The notes beneath the pieces are model-generated. The model worked only from the letters and a program-made list of their open reading frames with translations, made no database searches and had not been told where the DNA came from. Position numbers and translations under genes: made by a program. Positions 17,554-28,343 of a DNA stretch of 64,000 bases are shown piece by piece (the stretch's first letter is position 1; the number at the start of each line of letters is the position of its first letter). This DNA is from Paenibacillus bovis (GTDB lineage: Bacteria; Bacillota; Bacilli; Paenibacillales; Paenibacillaceae): assembly GCF_001421015.2 (NCBI RefSeq), contig NZ_CP013023.1, positions 4,705,001-4,769,000 on the forward strand. Reading direction: 5' to 3'.

Positions 17554-20223
17554 TTAACCTTTCAGTTCGGCAATACGGGCAAGAACCTTGTCGCGCTTGT
17601 CGGAATAATCAGCCTGCTTGGCACGCTCTTCCTCGATCACTTTCGCTGGCGCTTTGGATACAAAGCCCTGGTTGGACAGCTTTTTCTCCACGCGTTCTAC
17701 TTCGGAGTTGAGTGTAGCCACTTCTTTTTCGAGACGAGCAATTTCCTGACCGATATCCAGCAGTCCTGCCAGTGGCAGATACAGTTCTGCACCGGTAACG
17801 ACAGAAGACATTGCCTTGTCTGGCGCACTCAGATCCAGACCTGCCTGATATTCGGATGTATTACAGAAACGCTGGATATAATGAGCATTGGACTCGATAA
17901 TATCGAGTGACTTTTGGTCATTTGCTTTTACCAGCAGCTCGATTTTTTTGCTCATTGGTACATTTACTTCCGCCCGGATATTACGTACAGAACGGATCAT
18001 ATCGATCAGCAGACTCATTTCTTCTTCTGCCGCTTTATTTTCCAGTGCAGGATCGAATTCCGGCCAGGCTGCCAGTGTAATTGTCTGGCCTTCATGCGGC
18101 AGATGCTGCCAGATTTCTTCGGAAATAAACGGCATAAACGGATGAATCATCCGCATCGTGCGATCCAGTACATAAGCCAGTACGGACTGGGTCGTTTTCT
18201 TCGCGGCTGCATCTTCTCCGTACAGGGACAGCTTGGCAATCTCGATATACCAGTCACATAGATCGTCCCAGATAAAGTTGTACAGCAAGCGTCCGGTCTC
18301 ACCGAATTCATAAGAATCGATCAGGCGTGTAATATCGCGTGCCGTTTCATTCATACGATGCAGAATCCAGCGGTCTGCCGTACTCAAATTGCCAGTCAGA
18401 TCGATATCTTCAAAAGTGAATCCTTCCATATTCATCAGTGCAAAACGGGAAGCATTCCAGATTTTGTTGGCAAAGTTACGGGACTGCTCTACACGTTCCC
18501 AGCGGAAACGCAAGTCCTGTCCAGGCGTACTGCCGGTCGAGATCATATAACGCATGGCATCTGCACCATACTGTTCGATAACTTCCAGCGGATCGACGCC
18601 GTTACCGAGCGATTTGGACATTTTCTGGCCATCCGAAGCACGTACCAGACCATGCATCAGCACATCCTTGAACGGGATCTGATCGGTAAACTCGATAGCC
18701 GTGAAGATCATACGAGCTACCCAGAAATAGATAATGTCATATCCGGTTACGAGCAAATCGGTCGGATAGTAGCGCTTGAGATCAGCTGTCTCATCCGGCC
18801 AGCCGAGTGTGGAGAACGGCCATAGTGCCGAGCTGAACCAGGTATCCAGTACATCATCATCCTGACGCAGCGTTTTGCCGGCATGCTCAGGCATTGTGCT
18901 TGGATCTTCAGCGGATACGATAATCTCGCCTGTTTCTTCACAGTACCATGCCGGAATACGATGTCCCCACCACAGCTGACGGGAAATACACCAGTCGCGT
19001 ACATTTTCGATCCAGTTCAGATAGGTCTTTTCAAAACGATCCGGTACAAAGTTCGTACCTTTGCCGTTGCGTTGTGCTTCAATAGCAGCGTCTGCCAGCG
19101 GCTTCATTTTTACGAACCATTGCGTAGACAAATACGGCTCAACTACCGCACCGGAGCGCTCGCTGTGGCCTACCTGATGAACATGATCCTCGATACGGAT
19201 CAGTACGCCTGCATCCTGCAGATCCTTGACGATTTGCTTGCGTGCATCACTGCGGTCCATACCTTGATATTTATCGGCATTCTCATTCATGATGCCGCCT
19301 TCGTCCATTACTACGATTTGTGGCAGATCGTGACGCTGACCCATTTCAAAGTCGTTCGGATCATGTGCAGGTGTAATCTTCACTGCACCGCTACCGAACT
19401 CGCGGTCTACATAATCATCGGCAATCACCGGAATTTCGCGGCCGATGATTGGCAGTACCAGCATTTTGCCGATCATGTCTTTGTAGCGCTCGTCTTTGGG
19501 ATGAACCGCTACTGCTGTATCGCCCAGCATGGTTTCCGGACGGGTTGTAGCTACAGTGATCGAGCCGCTGCCATCTTTGAGCGGATACTCCAGATGGTAC
19601 AGATGACCGTTTACTTCTTTATATTCAACCTCGATATCGGACAGCGCTGTGCGGGCCTGAGGGTCCCAGTTGATAATCCGTTTGCCGCGATAAATCAGGT
19701 CTTTTTCATACAGTTTTACGAATACCTGGCGTACTGCTTTGGACAGACCTTCATCGAGTGTAAAACGTTCGCGGGAGTAATCCAGGGAAAAGCCCATTTT
19801 AGCCCATTGCTCATGGATCGTCTGTGCATATTTATCTTTCCATTCCCATACTTTCTCGACGAATTTCTCGCGTCCCAGATCGTGACGGGTGATACCTTCG
19901 GCGCGCAGATTCTGCTCTACCTTGGTCTGGGTAGCGATACCCGCGTGATCGGATCCCGGCAGCCAGAGAGCATCATATCCCTGCATCCGCTTGGTACGGA
20001 TCATAATATCCTGCAGGGTAAAGTCCAGCGCATGACCGATATGCAGCATACCGGTTACGTTAGGCGGCGGAATTACTATTGTGTACGGCTGTGCATCCGG
20101 ACGCTGACCTGCACGGAAGAAGTCATTCTCCATCCAGTAATCGTACCATTTGCGTTCGGCTGATTTGGGATCATACGTTGTCGGCATGGATGTTCCTGCC
20201 GGATTCGTGTTTGGTTCTGTCAT
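17554..20223 (-). CDS. valS: valyl-tRNA synthetase
   Basis: Charges tRNA-Val. 889 residues from the ATG followed by TEPNTNP, with GGAGGG upstream; the frame is open further upstream but runs into the leader RNA. Class I signatures: HIGHALDF (HIGH) near residue 54, the editing (CP1) domain in the middle, KMSKSLGN near 530, then the anticodon-binding domain and the C-terminal coiled-coil arm ([19 protein letters not shown]). It is controlled by a T-box leader. Confidence 0.98.
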   Translation of the reverse strand: MTEPNTNPAGTSMPTTYDPKSAERKWYDYWMENDFFRAGQRPDAQPYTIVIPPPNVTGMLHIGHALDFTLQDIMIRTKRMQGYDALWLPGSDHAGIATQTKVEQNLRAEGITRHDLGREKFVEKVWEWKDKYAQTIHEQWAKMGFSLDYSRERFTLDEGLSKAVRQVFVKLYEKDLIYRGKRIINWDPQARTALSDIEVEYKEVNGHLYHLEYPLKDGSGSITVATTRPETMLGDTAVAVHPKDERYKDMIGKMLVLPIIGREIPVIADDYVDREFGSGAVKITPAHDPNDFEMGQRHDLPQIVVMDEGGIMNENADKYQGMDRSDARKQIVKDLQDAGVLIRIEDHVHQVGHSERSGAVVEPYLSTQWFVKMKPLADAAIEAQRNGKGTNFVPDRFEKTYLNWIENVRDWCISRQLWWGHRIPAWYCEETGEIIVSAEDPSTMPEHAGKTLRQDDDVLDTWFSSALWPFSTLGWPDETADLKRYYPTDLLVTGYDIIYFWVARMIFTAIEFTDQIPFKDVLMHGLVRASDGQKMSKSLGNGVDPLEVIEQYGADAMRYMISTGSTPGQDLRFRWERVEQSRNFANKIWNASRFALMNMEGFTFEDIDLTGNLSTADRWILHRMNETARDITRLIDSYEFGETGRLLYNFIWDDLCDWYIEIAKLSLYGEDAAAKKTTQSVLAYVLDRTMRMIHPFMPFISEEIWQHLPHEGQTITLAAWPEFDPALENKAAEEEMSLLIDMIRSVRNIRAEVNVPMSKKIELLVKANDQKSLDIIESNAHYIQRFCNTSEYQAGLDLSAPDKAMSSVVTGAELYLPLAGLLDIGQEIARLEKEVATLNSEVERVEKKLSNQGFVSKAPAKVIEEERAKQADYSDKRDKVLARIAELKG

Positions 20224-20361
20224 ACAATTCCCTCCATAATTATCATATAAGTAAATGTGTACACTTTCTGCATGGACGGAGCCGCCTGATGCGGCTGATC
20301 GTGCCTGCGTATAAACTGTGTATGATGGGGTTGGGCAGTTATTCTCCAGTAAGGCCAGGTC

Positions 20362-20398
20362 AACAAAAAAAGCCCTTCGTCTCAAAGGACGAAAGGCC
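20362..20398 (-). terminator. regulated terminator of the valS T-box
   Basis: The minus strand reads CTTTCGTC, loop, GACGAAGG and then GGCTTTTTTTG. This is the default stop of the T-box switch, 140 bp before valS. Confidence 0.88.
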
Positions 20399-20655
20399 TG
20401 GCTCTCGTGGTACCACCTTTGTTTCGTTATCCGTATAGCATAATGGCCGGACAACGACACTCTAAGACAGATAACGGCTGCTACCGGTTTATTCTATACC
20501 AGCTCCTGATCATCATTATCAGACAAGTCTGGTCTCAAATAAACAACTCCCGGACGACTTCGACGTATCGCATCCTACAGAACCTCTCAGCGCAGCAGTT
20601 CTGCTCTCTTAAGGCCGATCATGTCTACTATTTCCGTTCACAGTTTTTGAAATAA
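20362..20655 (-). promoter_or_regulatory. T-box riboswitch (tRNA-Val sensing) of valS
   Basis: On the minus strand the canonical T-box core GGTGGTACCACGAG is at about 20404-20417, directly before the terminator hairpin. Upstream are stem I-like segments, including the CTGCGCTGAGAGG stretch and GUC valine codons near GAAGTCG that could serve as specifier. Uncharged tRNA-Val would pair with the T-box sequence to form the antiterminator. Exact stem boundaries were not folded. Confidence 0.92.
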
Positions 20656-20667
20656 TTTTCACTCAAC

Positions 20668-20696
20668 ATCATAACTTGTGAACGTGGTAAAGTCAA
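20668..20696 (-). promoter_or_regulatory. sigma-A promoter of valS
   Basis: TTGACT (20691-20696), a 17-bp spacer and TATGAT (20668-20673) on the minus strand, a near-consensus promoter. It starts the T-box leader at about 20661. The -35 box abuts the T-tract of the terminator of the upstream hem operon. Confidence 0.8.
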
Positions 20697-20740
20697 TAAA
20701 AAAGCTGACATCCGGCAGAAGGTCTGCAGAATGTCAGCTT
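20697..20740 (-). terminator. intrinsic terminator of the hem operon
   Basis: Stem AAGCTGACAT/ATGTCAGCTT with an inner TGCAGA/TCTGCC pairing, followed on the minus strand by TTTTTTATTG. It lies 50 bp after the pseudouridine synthase gene. Confidence 0.85.
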
Positions 20741-20790
20741 GTTTGTCTATTCGTCCAAAAGAAGCTATATCTACTCTAAATAGAACACAA

Positions 20791-21765
20791 TTATTCCTTT
20801 TCAATCAACTTGAGGTCTATTGCCAGCTTCTGTATATCGGCAGGCCATGGATCATTTATAATGATATCTTCTGCTGTCCATGGATGGATAAAAACAAGCT
20901 GCTCGCCGTGCAGTGCCTGACGACTCAGCAGATCACTGCGACCGCCGTACAGTGAATCCCCGATCAGTGGATGTCCCATATAGCTCATATGAACACGAAT
21001 CTGATGGGTACGCCCTGTCTCCAATTTCAACCGGACGAGGCTAGCGGCTTTGGTTCCTGCTACCTTTTCTATATACGTAACAGCCGATTGACCACCCGGT
21101 GATACACGGCGGCGCTGCTTGTGATGACGATCCTTGCCAATCGGTTCGTCGATCACCGTAAGCTGTTCATTCACATTACCCTGCACAAGCGCAATATACC
21201 GTCTGCCAATATGCTTGTCTCTCATCTGCTCATCCAGCAGGGAAAGGGCAAATTCATTTTTGGCGTATAATACTGGTCCTGTCGTATCTTCATCCAGACG
21301 ATGTACATGGCGGACAGCGCAGTCCTGGCCTGTACTTTCATAATGTGCAGCAATCGCATGAGCGAGTGTAATTCGCGTGTCCTGCGGATCGGAAGGATGT
21401 ACCGCCATACCTGCCGGCTTGTGAGCGACCAGTACGTAATCATCTTCATACAAAATCTCTGCCGGATGATCATAGCGCGGTTCAAAGCCATATTCTACAG
21501 CCGGGAAAAGGCGCAGTCTGATACGGTCTCCGTTGATTTTGATTTCACCTTTTGAATGCAGTCTGCCCAGCAGTTTGGCGGGAAAAGAACGACTTTCCAG
21601 CCATTGCATCATCCGGGTATGACGCTGCTCGGTCTGCTGCAGATCCAGCTCGCGACCAGGCATAATCTCCAGCCATTCACCGCGGCGTTCAGCAGCGGGA
21701 CGGTTGGACAGAGACGAATTAGCGTGACTATTGTGACTGTTGGATTGATCCATAGAAGATGTCAT
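20791..21765 (-). CDS. RluA family RNA pseudouridine synthase
   Basis: Converts uridine to pseudouridine in rRNA or tRNA; the exact target cannot be told. 324 residues. The catalytic motif is HRLDEDTTG, with Asp158 the likely nucleophile, and the later motifs are KLETGRTHQIRVHM and HPLIGDSLYGG. Residues 50-90 resemble a degenerate S4-like region. The first 30 residues are serine/asparagine-rich and may not all be translated, because no good ribosome binding site precedes the ATG, which comes 2 bp after the hemL stop. Last gene of the hem operon. Confidence 0.92.
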   Translation of the reverse strand: MTSSMDQSNSHNSHANSSLSNRPAAERRGEWLEIMPGRELDLQQTEQRHTRMMQWLESRSFPAKLLGRLHSKGEIKINGDRIRLRLFPAVEYGFEPRYDHPAEILYEDDYVLVAHKPAGMAVHPSDPQDTRITLAHAIAAHYESTGQDCAVRHVHRLDEDTTGPVLYAKNEFALSLLDEQMRDKHIGRRYIALVQGNVNEQLTVIDEPIGKDRHHKQRRRVSPGGQSAVTYIEKVAGTKAASLVRLKLETGRTHQIRVHMSYMGHPLIGDSLYGGRSDLLSRQALHGEQLVFIHPWTAEDIIINDPWPADIQKLAIDLKLIEKE

Positions 21766-21767
21766 GG

Positions 21768-23069
21768 TTACAGTGACTTCATGACATCACGATGAATCGC
21801 AATCGTCTGCTCTATATCTTCATCACTATGCACGCCCGATACGAACATGCCTTCAAATGGAGAAGGAGCCACACTGATTCCGCGATCCAGCATCGCGCCG
21901 AAATAGCGCTTGAACATATCCATATCGCTCGCTTTGGCTGTATCGTAATTGGTTACCGGTCCTTCGGTCAGGAAAGGACATACCATAGAACCGACGCGGT
22001 TGATAGTCAGCGGGATACCCGCTTCACGCGCATTGGCTTCAAAACCTTCCTGCAGACGAGCAGAGATTTGTTCCAGACGAGCATAGACTTCCGGTGTCAG
22101 CAGACTCAGTGTAGTATAGCCGGCTGTCATCGCCAGCGGATTACCACTAAGGGTACCTGCCTGATAAATAGGACCTGTTGGAGCAATCTGTTCCATAATC
22201 TCGCGTTTGCCACCGTATGCGCCTACCGGAAGACCGCCGCCGATCACTTTACCCAGACAGGTCAGATCCGGTGTTACGCCAAAGCGTCCCTGTGCGCAGT
22301 TGATGTCTACGCGGAACCCGGTCATCACTTCATCAAAAATCAGCAAGCTGCCATATTGGGAAGTTACTTCACGCAGTCCTTCCAGAAATCCTGCTGCTGG
22401 AGGAACAACGCCCATATTGCCGGCTACAGGCTCTACGATAATACAGGCGATATCTTCGCCAAAACGCTCGAATGCCAGACGTACAGAGTCCAGGTCGTTA
22501 TAAGGAACCGTTACCGTATTGGATGCAATCGATTCCGGTACACCCGGGCTGTCCGGCAATCCCAGTGTGGCTACACCGGAACCGGCCTTGATCAGCAGAC
22601 TGTCGCCATGACCATGGTAAGAACCTTCAAATTTGAGAATTTTATCACGCTTGGTATAGCCGCGTGCCAGACGAATTGCACTCATGGTCGCTTCTGTACC
22701 GGAGCTTACCATACGTACAATATCGATAGAAGGCACCCGTTCAGCGACCAGTTTGGCCATACGCGTCTCAATTTCGGTCGGTGCGCCAAAGCTGGTACCT
22801 TTTACTGTAGCTTCCTGCAGAGCACGCACAACGTCCGGATGGGCATGTCCCATAATGAGCGGTCCCCAGGAACCGACATAATCGATAAATACATTGCCAT
22901 CGATATCATACAGACGGGAACCTTCTCCGCGATCCACGTACACAGGAGTCAGACCTACCGTTTTAAAAGCGCGTACCGGACTGTTGACACCGCCCGGAAT
23001 ATATTGTTTGGCTTCTTCAAAAGCTGTACGCGAGTGTTCGTCACGACGTACGGAATTCATATTGTTCAT
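21768..23069 (-). CDS. hemL: glutamate-1-semialdehyde 2,1-aminomutase
   Basis: PLP enzyme that makes 5-aminolevulinate from glutamate-1-semialdehyde, the second step of the C5 pathway begun by HemA. 433 residues. PLP motifs: [24 protein letters not shown] and [16 protein letters not shown], whose lysine should bind PLP. GGAGGTG lies 8 bases before the ATG. It follows hemB after 149 bp. Confidence 0.97.
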   Translation of the reverse strand: MNNMNSVRRDEHSRTAFEEAKQYIPGGVNSPVRAFKTVGLTPVYVDRGEGSRLYDIDGNVFIDYVGSWGPLIMGHAHPDVVRALQEATVKGTSFGAPTEIETRMAKLVAERVPSIDIVRMVSSGTEATMSAIRLARGYTKRDKILKFEGSYHGHGDSLLIKAGSGVATLGLPDSPGVPESIASNTVTVPYNDLDSVRLAFERFGEDIACIIVEPVAGNMGVVPPAAGFLEGLREVTSQYGSLLIFDEVMTGFRVDINCAQGRFGVTPDLTCLGKVIGGGLPVGAYGGKREIMEQIAPTGPIYQAGTLSGNPLAMTAGYTTLSLLTPEVYARLEQISARLQEGFEANAREAGIPLTINRVGSMVCPFLTEGPVTNYDTAKASDMDMFKRYFGAMLDRGISVAPSPFEGMFVSGVHSDEDIEQTIAIHRDVMKSL

Positions 23070-23218
23070 TGATCAAGCACCTCCATAATGGTATCCAATG
23101 AAACAGATGAGCGATGAACAGGCAGACCTGTTCACCGCTAGCTGTATTCATTTTCCCTGTCCCGTATATTTACCCGTTCGGCTCATTCGCAATCCCGAAC
23201 GAATAATCGGGAGTTATC

Positions 23219-24220
23219 TTATTCCTCACGCAACCAGCGTGCTACGTCTTTGGAGAAATACGTAATAATCATGTCTGCTCCGGCACGTTTGAAGCCCAGC
23301 ATCATCTCGGTTACGATACCACGCTCGTCAATCCAGCCCTGCTGCGCAGCCGCTTTGACCATCGCATATTCACCACTAACATTATAGGCAACCAGTGGCA
23401 GATCAAAATTCTCGCGCACCGCGCGCAGTACATCCATATAAGCAAGTGACGGTTTGACCATCAGCATATCGGCGCCTTCCTGTACATCGCTTTCTGCTTC
23501 ACGCAGCGCTTCACGTACATTCGCTGGGTCCATTTGATAAGATTTGCGATCACCGAATTGCGGAGCCGATTGAGCCGCTTCACGGAATGGACCGTAGAAT
23601 GCAGACGCATATTTCACCGCATAGGACATGATCGGAATATCCTGGAATCCTGCATCATCCAGTGCTGCACGAATCGCATAAACGAATCCGTCCATCATAT
23701 TGGAAGGAGCGATAATATCCGCTCCGGCCTGTGCCTGGGATACCGCTGTCTGAGCGAGCAGCTCCAGCGATTCATCGTTATCCACGTCCGCATGGATATG
23801 ACCATCGATCTCATGAGCATGAACAACGCCGCAATGTCCATGATCGGTAAATTCACACAGGCAGGTATCTGCAATTACCACAAGCTGTGGATAATGTTCT
23901 TTGATATAACGAATCGCCTGCTGCACAATACCTTGTTCTGAATAGGCTCCGCTACCGACACTGTCCTTGGTCTCCGGTACACCGAATACCATAACAGCCG
24001 GAATGCCCAGATCTACAATCTCTTGAATCTCTTCACCAATTCGGTCCATTGAGAAATTATATACACCCGGCATAGAGGAGATTTCCTGTTTTACATTCGT
24101 TCCGTAGGTAACAAACACCGGCTGGATAAAATCCGTTCTGTGCAGACGGGTTTCACGAACCATGCTGCGGATAGCAGCAGTTTTGCGCAGACGACGATGA
24201 CGTGTAAATGCTTGACTCAT
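23219..24220 (-). CDS. hemB: porphobilinogen synthase
   Basis: Condenses two 5-aminolevulinate molecules to porphobilinogen. 333 residues from [12 protein letters not shown] (AGAGGAAG upstream); the open frame upstream is not needed. It has the zinc-type cysteine motif [12 protein letters not shown] and the two Schiff-base lysine motifs [14 protein letters not shown] and [10 protein letters not shown]. In the hem operon between cobA/hemD and hemL. Confidence 0.96.
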   Translation of the reverse strand: MSQAFTRHRRLRKTAAIRSMVRETRLHRTDFIQPVFVTYGTNVKQEISSMPGVYNFSMDRIGEEIQEIVDLGIPAVMVFGVPETKDSVGSGAYSEQGIVQQAIRYIKEHYPQLVVIADTCLCEFTDHGHCGVVHAHEIDGHIHADVDNDESLELLAQTAVSQAQAGADIIAPSNMMDGFVYAIRAALDDAGFQDIPIMSYAVKYASAFYGPFREAAQSAPQFGDRKSYQMDPANVREALREAESDVQEGADMLMVKPSLAYMDVLRAVRENFDLPLVAYNVSGEYAMVKAAAQQGWIDERGIVTEMMLGFKRAGADMIITYFSKDVARWLREE

Positions 24221-24298
24221 AATAATACTTCCTCTCTGTTTATAAAATAAAGCCGACCTGCTCAAGCGGTGGTCGGCATGCGATATGTCGATCATTCA

Positions 24299-25855
24299 TT
24301 ATTGGGACTGGAGCGAGACACTCCCCGCATTCCAGCGGCATAAAATATCTATTAATCCATCCAGGGTGGACTGCTCGGCCAGCAGCCCTACCTGCAATCC
24401 TGCCTGTTCAGCCGTAAGAGCGGTCTGCGGTCCGATGCAGGCAATTACCGAGTGGCGAAGTGTATCCGCCGGATGCTCAAAGCCCATTTTACGCATTGCA
24501 GCCAGCAGATTTGTGACTGTAGATGAGCTCGTAAAGGTAACGGCATGGATTGCTTTTTCTTCAAACAGCTTGCGCAGTTCGATATCGTCCTCATCCACCA
24601 TAACTGTCTCATACGTATCGACCTCTGTCACGTCCAGCTGCATTTGTCTCAGCGTATCCGGCAGCCAGGAGCGTGCCAGGTCACCACGCGGCAGCAGAAC
24701 ACATTGTCCTGCCTCCAGCTGACCCTCCAGGCTCTCCAGCATGCCTTCGGCATGGAACTTCTCAGGCAAAGCTACCGCGGTCAGACCACAGTTGCGCAGA
24801 GCCGCCAGAGTAGCCGGACCCACAGCAACCAGACGGGCGCGATGCAGGGAGCGTATATCCTGCCCCTGCTCTTCCAGATGACGGAAAAAGTAATCCACAC
24901 CATTTACACTGGTGAAAAACACCCAGTCATATGTTTCCAGCTGGGAGAACGCCTGGGTGATCTGCTGTCTGGCAGACTCACTGGAAGGCATCACAGTCTC
25001 GATTACCGGGTACTCATATGGTTCTCCGCCCAGTTCATCGATACGATCCACCAGTTCGCTTGCCTGGCTGCGTGCGCGGGTCACCAGAATGCGTTTGCCG
25101 AACAAAGGCAATCGTTCAGCCCATTGCAGATGCTCCCGTTGATTAACCACTTCTCCGACTACAATAACAGCCGGCGGTTTAAAATTGGCAGCAGCTACTT
25201 TGGCGGCGATATCCTGAAGGGTACCTACCAGGGTATCCTGCTCGGCCCGTGTTCCCCAGCGAACCAGAGCAACCGGTGTATTTGCCGGTCGGCCGTGACG
25301 AATGAGCTGTTCACTGATATAGCCAATTTTGGCTACGCCCATCATAAAGACGAGTGTTCCAGTAGCGTTAGTCACCTTATCCCAGTGAATACTCTCATCC
25401 AGCTTATCCGGACTCTCGTGTCCGGTAATGATCGATACGGAAGAAGCATGGTCTCGGTGAGTGACCGGAATTCCTGCATAAGCCGGTACAGCGATAGAGG
25501 AACTGATTCCCGGCACAATCTCGTACTCTATTCCATGCTGACGCAGAAGATCTGCTTCTTCGGCTACTCTGCCGAAGATCGTCGGATCGCCGCCTTTTAG
25601 ACGAACAACGGTTTTGCCTTCTAGAGCCAGATCGACGAGCAACTGATTGATTTCTTCCTGCTTCATCGTATGACGGTCAGGCAGCTTGCCCACGTAGATT
25701 TTTTCCGCTCCCGGTTTGGCCTGCTTAAGAAGCCGTGGACTTGCCAGACGATCGTATACGATCGCATCGGCGAGTCCGATACATTCCCAACCACGAAGCG
25801 TAATCAGCTTCAAAGCTCCGGGCCCTGCGCCCACCAGATACACTTTGCCGGTCAT
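24299..25855 (-). CDS. cobA-hemD: fused uroporphyrinogen-III methyltransferase / uroporphyrinogen-III synthase
   Basis: Two activities in one chain of 518 residues. The N-terminal half (1-250) is a SUMT/CobA methyltransferase making precorrin-2: VYLVGAGPGALKLITLRG, VVRLKGGDPTIFGR and the VPGISSSIAVPAYAGIPVTHR motif. The C-terminal half (about 258-518) is HemD, which cyclises hydroxymethylbilane (GKRILVTRARSQA, VFFTSVNGV, VTFTSSSTVTN). B. subtilis has these as separate genes. The ATG at 25855 is 4 bp after the hemC stop; the longer open frame overlaps hemC. Confidence 0.95.
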   Translation of the reverse strand: MTGKVYLVGAGPGALKLITLRGWECIGLADAIVYDRLASPRLLKQAKPGAEKIYVGKLPDRHTMKQEEINQLLVDLALEGKTVVRLKGGDPTIFGRVAEEADLLRQHGIEYEIVPGISSSIAVPAYAGIPVTHRDHASSVSIITGHESPDKLDESIHWDKVTNATGTLVFMMGVAKIGYISEQLIRHGRPANTPVALVRWGTRAEQDTLVGTLQDIAAKVAAANFKPPAVIVVGEVVNQREHLQWAERLPLFGKRILVTRARSQASELVDRIDELGGEPYEYPVIETVMPSSESARQQITQAFSQLETYDWVFFTSVNGVDYFFRHLEEQGQDIRSLHRARLVAVGPATLAALRNCGLTAVALPEKFHAEGMLESLEGQLEAGQCVLLPRGDLARSWLPDTLRQMQLDVTEVDTYETVMVDEDDIELRKLFEEKAIHAVTFTSSSTVTNLLAAMRKMGFEHPADTLRHSVIACIGPQTALTAEQAGLQVGLLAEQSTLDGLIDILCRWNAGSVSLQSQ

Positions 25856-25859
25856 TCCT

Positions 25860-26810
25860 TCATCCCCTAACTTCTGCCAGAATCTGATCCGCTCCACGAA
25901 GAATTAACTGATCCGCTACGGCAAGCCCAAGTTCTACAGGATGGGTGCCCTGCAGCGTTTCTTTCAGTATGGTACTGCCATCCGGTGAAGCAACCATTCC
26001 CGTTAATTGTATAACGTTTTGATCGGCTTGAGAATCCGGTGTGAGCAAGCGTACGGCATACGCGCCAATCGGCACCTGACAACCACCATTCAGCTTGGCC
26101 AGGAACGTTCGCTCTGCCGTTACGGTGAGCGCGGTCAGATCATCATTATATAAAGACAGCAGCTGCAGCATATGCTCATCATTGGCACGGCATTCCACTC
26201 CCAGAGCACCCTGCCCTACAGCAGGCAGACAGATGTCCGCAGGAAGATAGGCGCTGATCCGATCCGACCATCCCATACGGTCCAGTCCGGCTGCTGCCAG
26301 CATAATCGCATCGAATCCTTCACTCTCCAGCTTGCGCAGTCGTGAATCGATATTTCCGCGAATAGATTCAATTTGAAGATCGGGGCGATAGGCTTTAAGC
26401 TGACTTGCACGGCGTAGGCTGCTAGTTCCCAGCTTGGCTCCAACAGGGAGTTCGTCCAGCCCGCCACCATTACGGGTAATCAGACAGTCACGCGGATCGA
26501 CACGTTTGGGAATCGCTCCATTTACCAGACCATCCGGCAGTACAGAAGGCATATCCTTCATACTATGAACAGCTATATCAATCTCACCATTCAGCAGTGC
26601 CTGCTCGATTTCCTTAACGAATAGCCCTTTACCGCCTACTTTGGAGAGAGTTACATCCAGAATCTGATCGCCTTTGGTAACAATCTTTTTGATTTCAAAT
26701 TCCACTTCTATTCCGTTCTGTCTGCCCAGCTCTGTCAAAGCATCTATAACATGTCCTGTCTGGGTCAGTGCCAGCGCACTTTGCCGGCTTCCTACGATTA
26801 TTTTGCGCAT
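25860..26810 (-). CDS. hemC: hydroxymethylbilane synthase (porphobilinogen deaminase)
   Basis: Polymerises four porphobilinogens to hydroxymethylbilane. 316 residues starting [17 protein letters not shown]. The dipyrromethane cofactor cysteine is in [12 protein letters not shown] (about residue 243). The ATG overlaps the stop of the preceding gene by one base (TAATG), with GGGGAGAG upstream. Confidence 0.97.
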   Translation of the reverse strand: MRKIIVGSRQSALALTQTGHVIDALTELGRQNGIEVEFEIKKIVTKGDQILDVTLSKVGGKGLFVKEIEQALLNGEIDIAVHSMKDMPSVLPDGLVNGAIPKRVDPRDCLITRNGGGLDELPVGAKLGTSSLRRASQLKAYRPDLQIESIRGNIDSRLRKLESEGFDAIMLAAAGLDRMGWSDRISAYLPADICLPAVGQGALGVECRANDEHMLQLLSLYNDDLTALTVTAERTFLAKLNGGCQVPIGAYAVRLLTPDSQADQNVIQLTGMVASPDGSTILKETLQGTHPVELGLAVADQLILRGADQILAEVRG

Positions 26811-27505
26811 TAGGTTATCTCTCCCCGATGTTGTGCGATCCACTCTTCAATCCGAGGCTCTTCCCACCAGCAAAACCGTTCCTGCCGAATTTCCTCCAGT
26901 ATATCCAGCTCTGAAGCTCGTTCCAGCAATCGCCTGCGTTCTGCCGGATCTTGAACCACTTGCTTGATCCGGTGGCGCAAATAATAAAGAAATTCAATAT
27001 AAGTCTCATACTCCTGACCAAAATGCTGCTCCAGTTCACCCGCCAACCGTCGTCCCACGACCGGTCCTGCTCCCGAAGTCGTAATAGAGGCGATTAATCG
27101 CCCCCGGCGGATTACCATCGGATTGATAAAGCTACTGGACTCATGATGATCAGCCACGTTGACAGGAATACCTGCACACCGTGCTTCATCCGCTACCTGA
27201 CGGTTTACGTCTGCATGTATCGTGGCCGCATGCACGAGAAAATAACGCTTAACTCCGCTACGCTCCGCGCCTGTCGAGCCTAAGACATCACCAGACTCAT
27301 AATGACGTGCAATCCAGTGAATCCGGTCCAATCGGGCCAGCTCCTGCAATTCCGAAGACAGTTTAGGGCTGATCACCGTAATGATCGCACCGCCGCGCAG
27401 CAAGTTTCGCGCTTTACGCTCGGCTACCTTACCGCCGCCTACAATCAGGCAGTGCTGATTTCTACAATCCAGCATTACAGGAACGTATGGAATAATATCA
27501 CTCAT
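26810..27505 (-). CDS. precorrin-2 dehydrogenase / sirohydrochlorin ferrochelatase-type protein
   Basis: NAD-dependent oxidation of precorrin-2 to sirohydrochlorin on the siroheme branch, matching the Met8/YlnF/CysG-N family. 231 residues. N-terminal Rossmann motif [18 protein letters not shown] (about 19-36), then the family motif with [21 protein letters not shown]. Start at the ATG that overlaps the hemX stop (ATGA). Together with the CobA half of the next gene but one it completes the uroporphyrinogen-III to siroheme path; whether it also inserts iron is not known. Confidence 0.92.
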   Translation of the reverse strand: MSDIIPYVPVMLDCRNQHCLIVGGGKVAERKARNLLRGGAIITVISPKLSSELQELARLDRIHWIARHYESGDVLGSTGAERSGVKRYFLVHAATIHADVNRQVADEARCAGIPVNVADHHESSSFINPMVIRRGRLIASITTSGAGPVVGRRLAGELEQHFGQEYETYIEFLYYLRHRIKQVVQDPAERRRLLERASELDILEEIRQERFCWWEEPRIEEWIAQHRGEIT

Positions 27506-28329
27506 ACGCCTACCCATTGGTGAAACGCCGACCAGGTATTGGCTACAAAATTAAGAATAAATACGATATAGCCTGCTATTGCCCATCGAGCCATAATTAC
27601 CGCCGAATAATTACGCATATGCCGCGTAGCAAAATAGGCAATATATACACACAGTGCCAGTAGTGTAAATACGACTTTGAGATCCAGCAGCAGTACAAAG
27701 CGTCCTTCTGCAAAAATAGACATCAATGCCACAATCAATGATACGATCAGCAGTGGCGTACCGATAAGCATGGAAGTGTATGTATACCGCTCCATACTCT
27801 CCAGGCTTGGCAGCCGGCGTACGGTGTTATCCCATTTCTTTTGCTTGAGCTTACGGTGCAAAAACAAATACATGGCCGCAAAAACAGCAGCTACCGTATA
27901 AAAGGCAAAACTCAGATTGGCCAGTGCCACATGCAGAATCAGCAGCCCATGTACGGTATCCCAGCCCGAGGGCAGTGCCCCTTCACCAGGAGAATGCAGA
28001 CGATTCTGAACCATAGCACAAAAGCCGATTACATTTAATAGCAATACGGCATAATCAGTCTTGAGTACCCTTTCGATAAAAAAGGAAATCAATATTAAAA
28101 TAAAAGTAAGGAAAAAGAAAAAGTCATACGTTGAAAACAGCGGCAGTGTCTTCTCTTCCACCGTGCGAATGGTAATACTCGCCAACTGGATAATAAATAC
28201 CAAAATAAGAAACCCTGTGCCCGTCCGCTTCGCCCTCGGATTGCGACGTATGCAATCCGAGAAATAAAACAGTAGGCTCAGGGCGTATAAATAAATAATA
28301 ATATCGTATAACAGGTTAAACAGCGTCAA
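27502..28329 (-). CDS. hemX: HemX/CcsA-like integral membrane protein
   Basis: 275-residue cytochrome c assembly (CcsA) family membrane protein with about eight hydrophobic segments and a conserved histidine-containing region WDTVHGLLILHVALANLSFAFYT. In B. subtilis the hemX product lowers HemA protein levels. TTG start with AGGTGAT upstream, 14 bp after hemA; its stop overlaps the next start. Confidence 0.88.
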   Translation of the reverse strand: MTLFNLLYDIIIYLYALSLLFYFSDCIRRNPRAKRTGTGFLILVFIIQLASITIRTVEEKTLPLFSTYDFFFFLTFILILISFFIERVLKTDYAVLLLNVIGFCAMVQNRLHSPGEGALPSGWDTVHGLLILHVALANLSFAFYTVAAVFAAMYLFLHRKLKQKKWDNTVRRLPSLESMERYTYTSMLIGTPLLIVSLIVALMSIFAEGRFVLLLDLKVVFTLLALCVYIAYFATRHMRNYSAVIMARWAIAGYIVFILNFVANTWSAFHQWVGV

Positions 28330-28343
28330 AGCAAATCACCTGC

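Noticed and set aside
18883..20163. 426-codon plus-strand open frame opposite valS
   Set aside because: Antisense shadow of a well-conserved synthetase; no family features.
20224..20361. N-terminal extension of valS into the leader
   Set aside because: The open frame continues upstream, but the conserved start MTEPNTNP has the ribosome binding site and the T-box occupies the rest.
21792..23072. 426-codon plus-strand open frame opposite hemL
   Set aside because: Antisense shadow; hemL is certain on the other strand.
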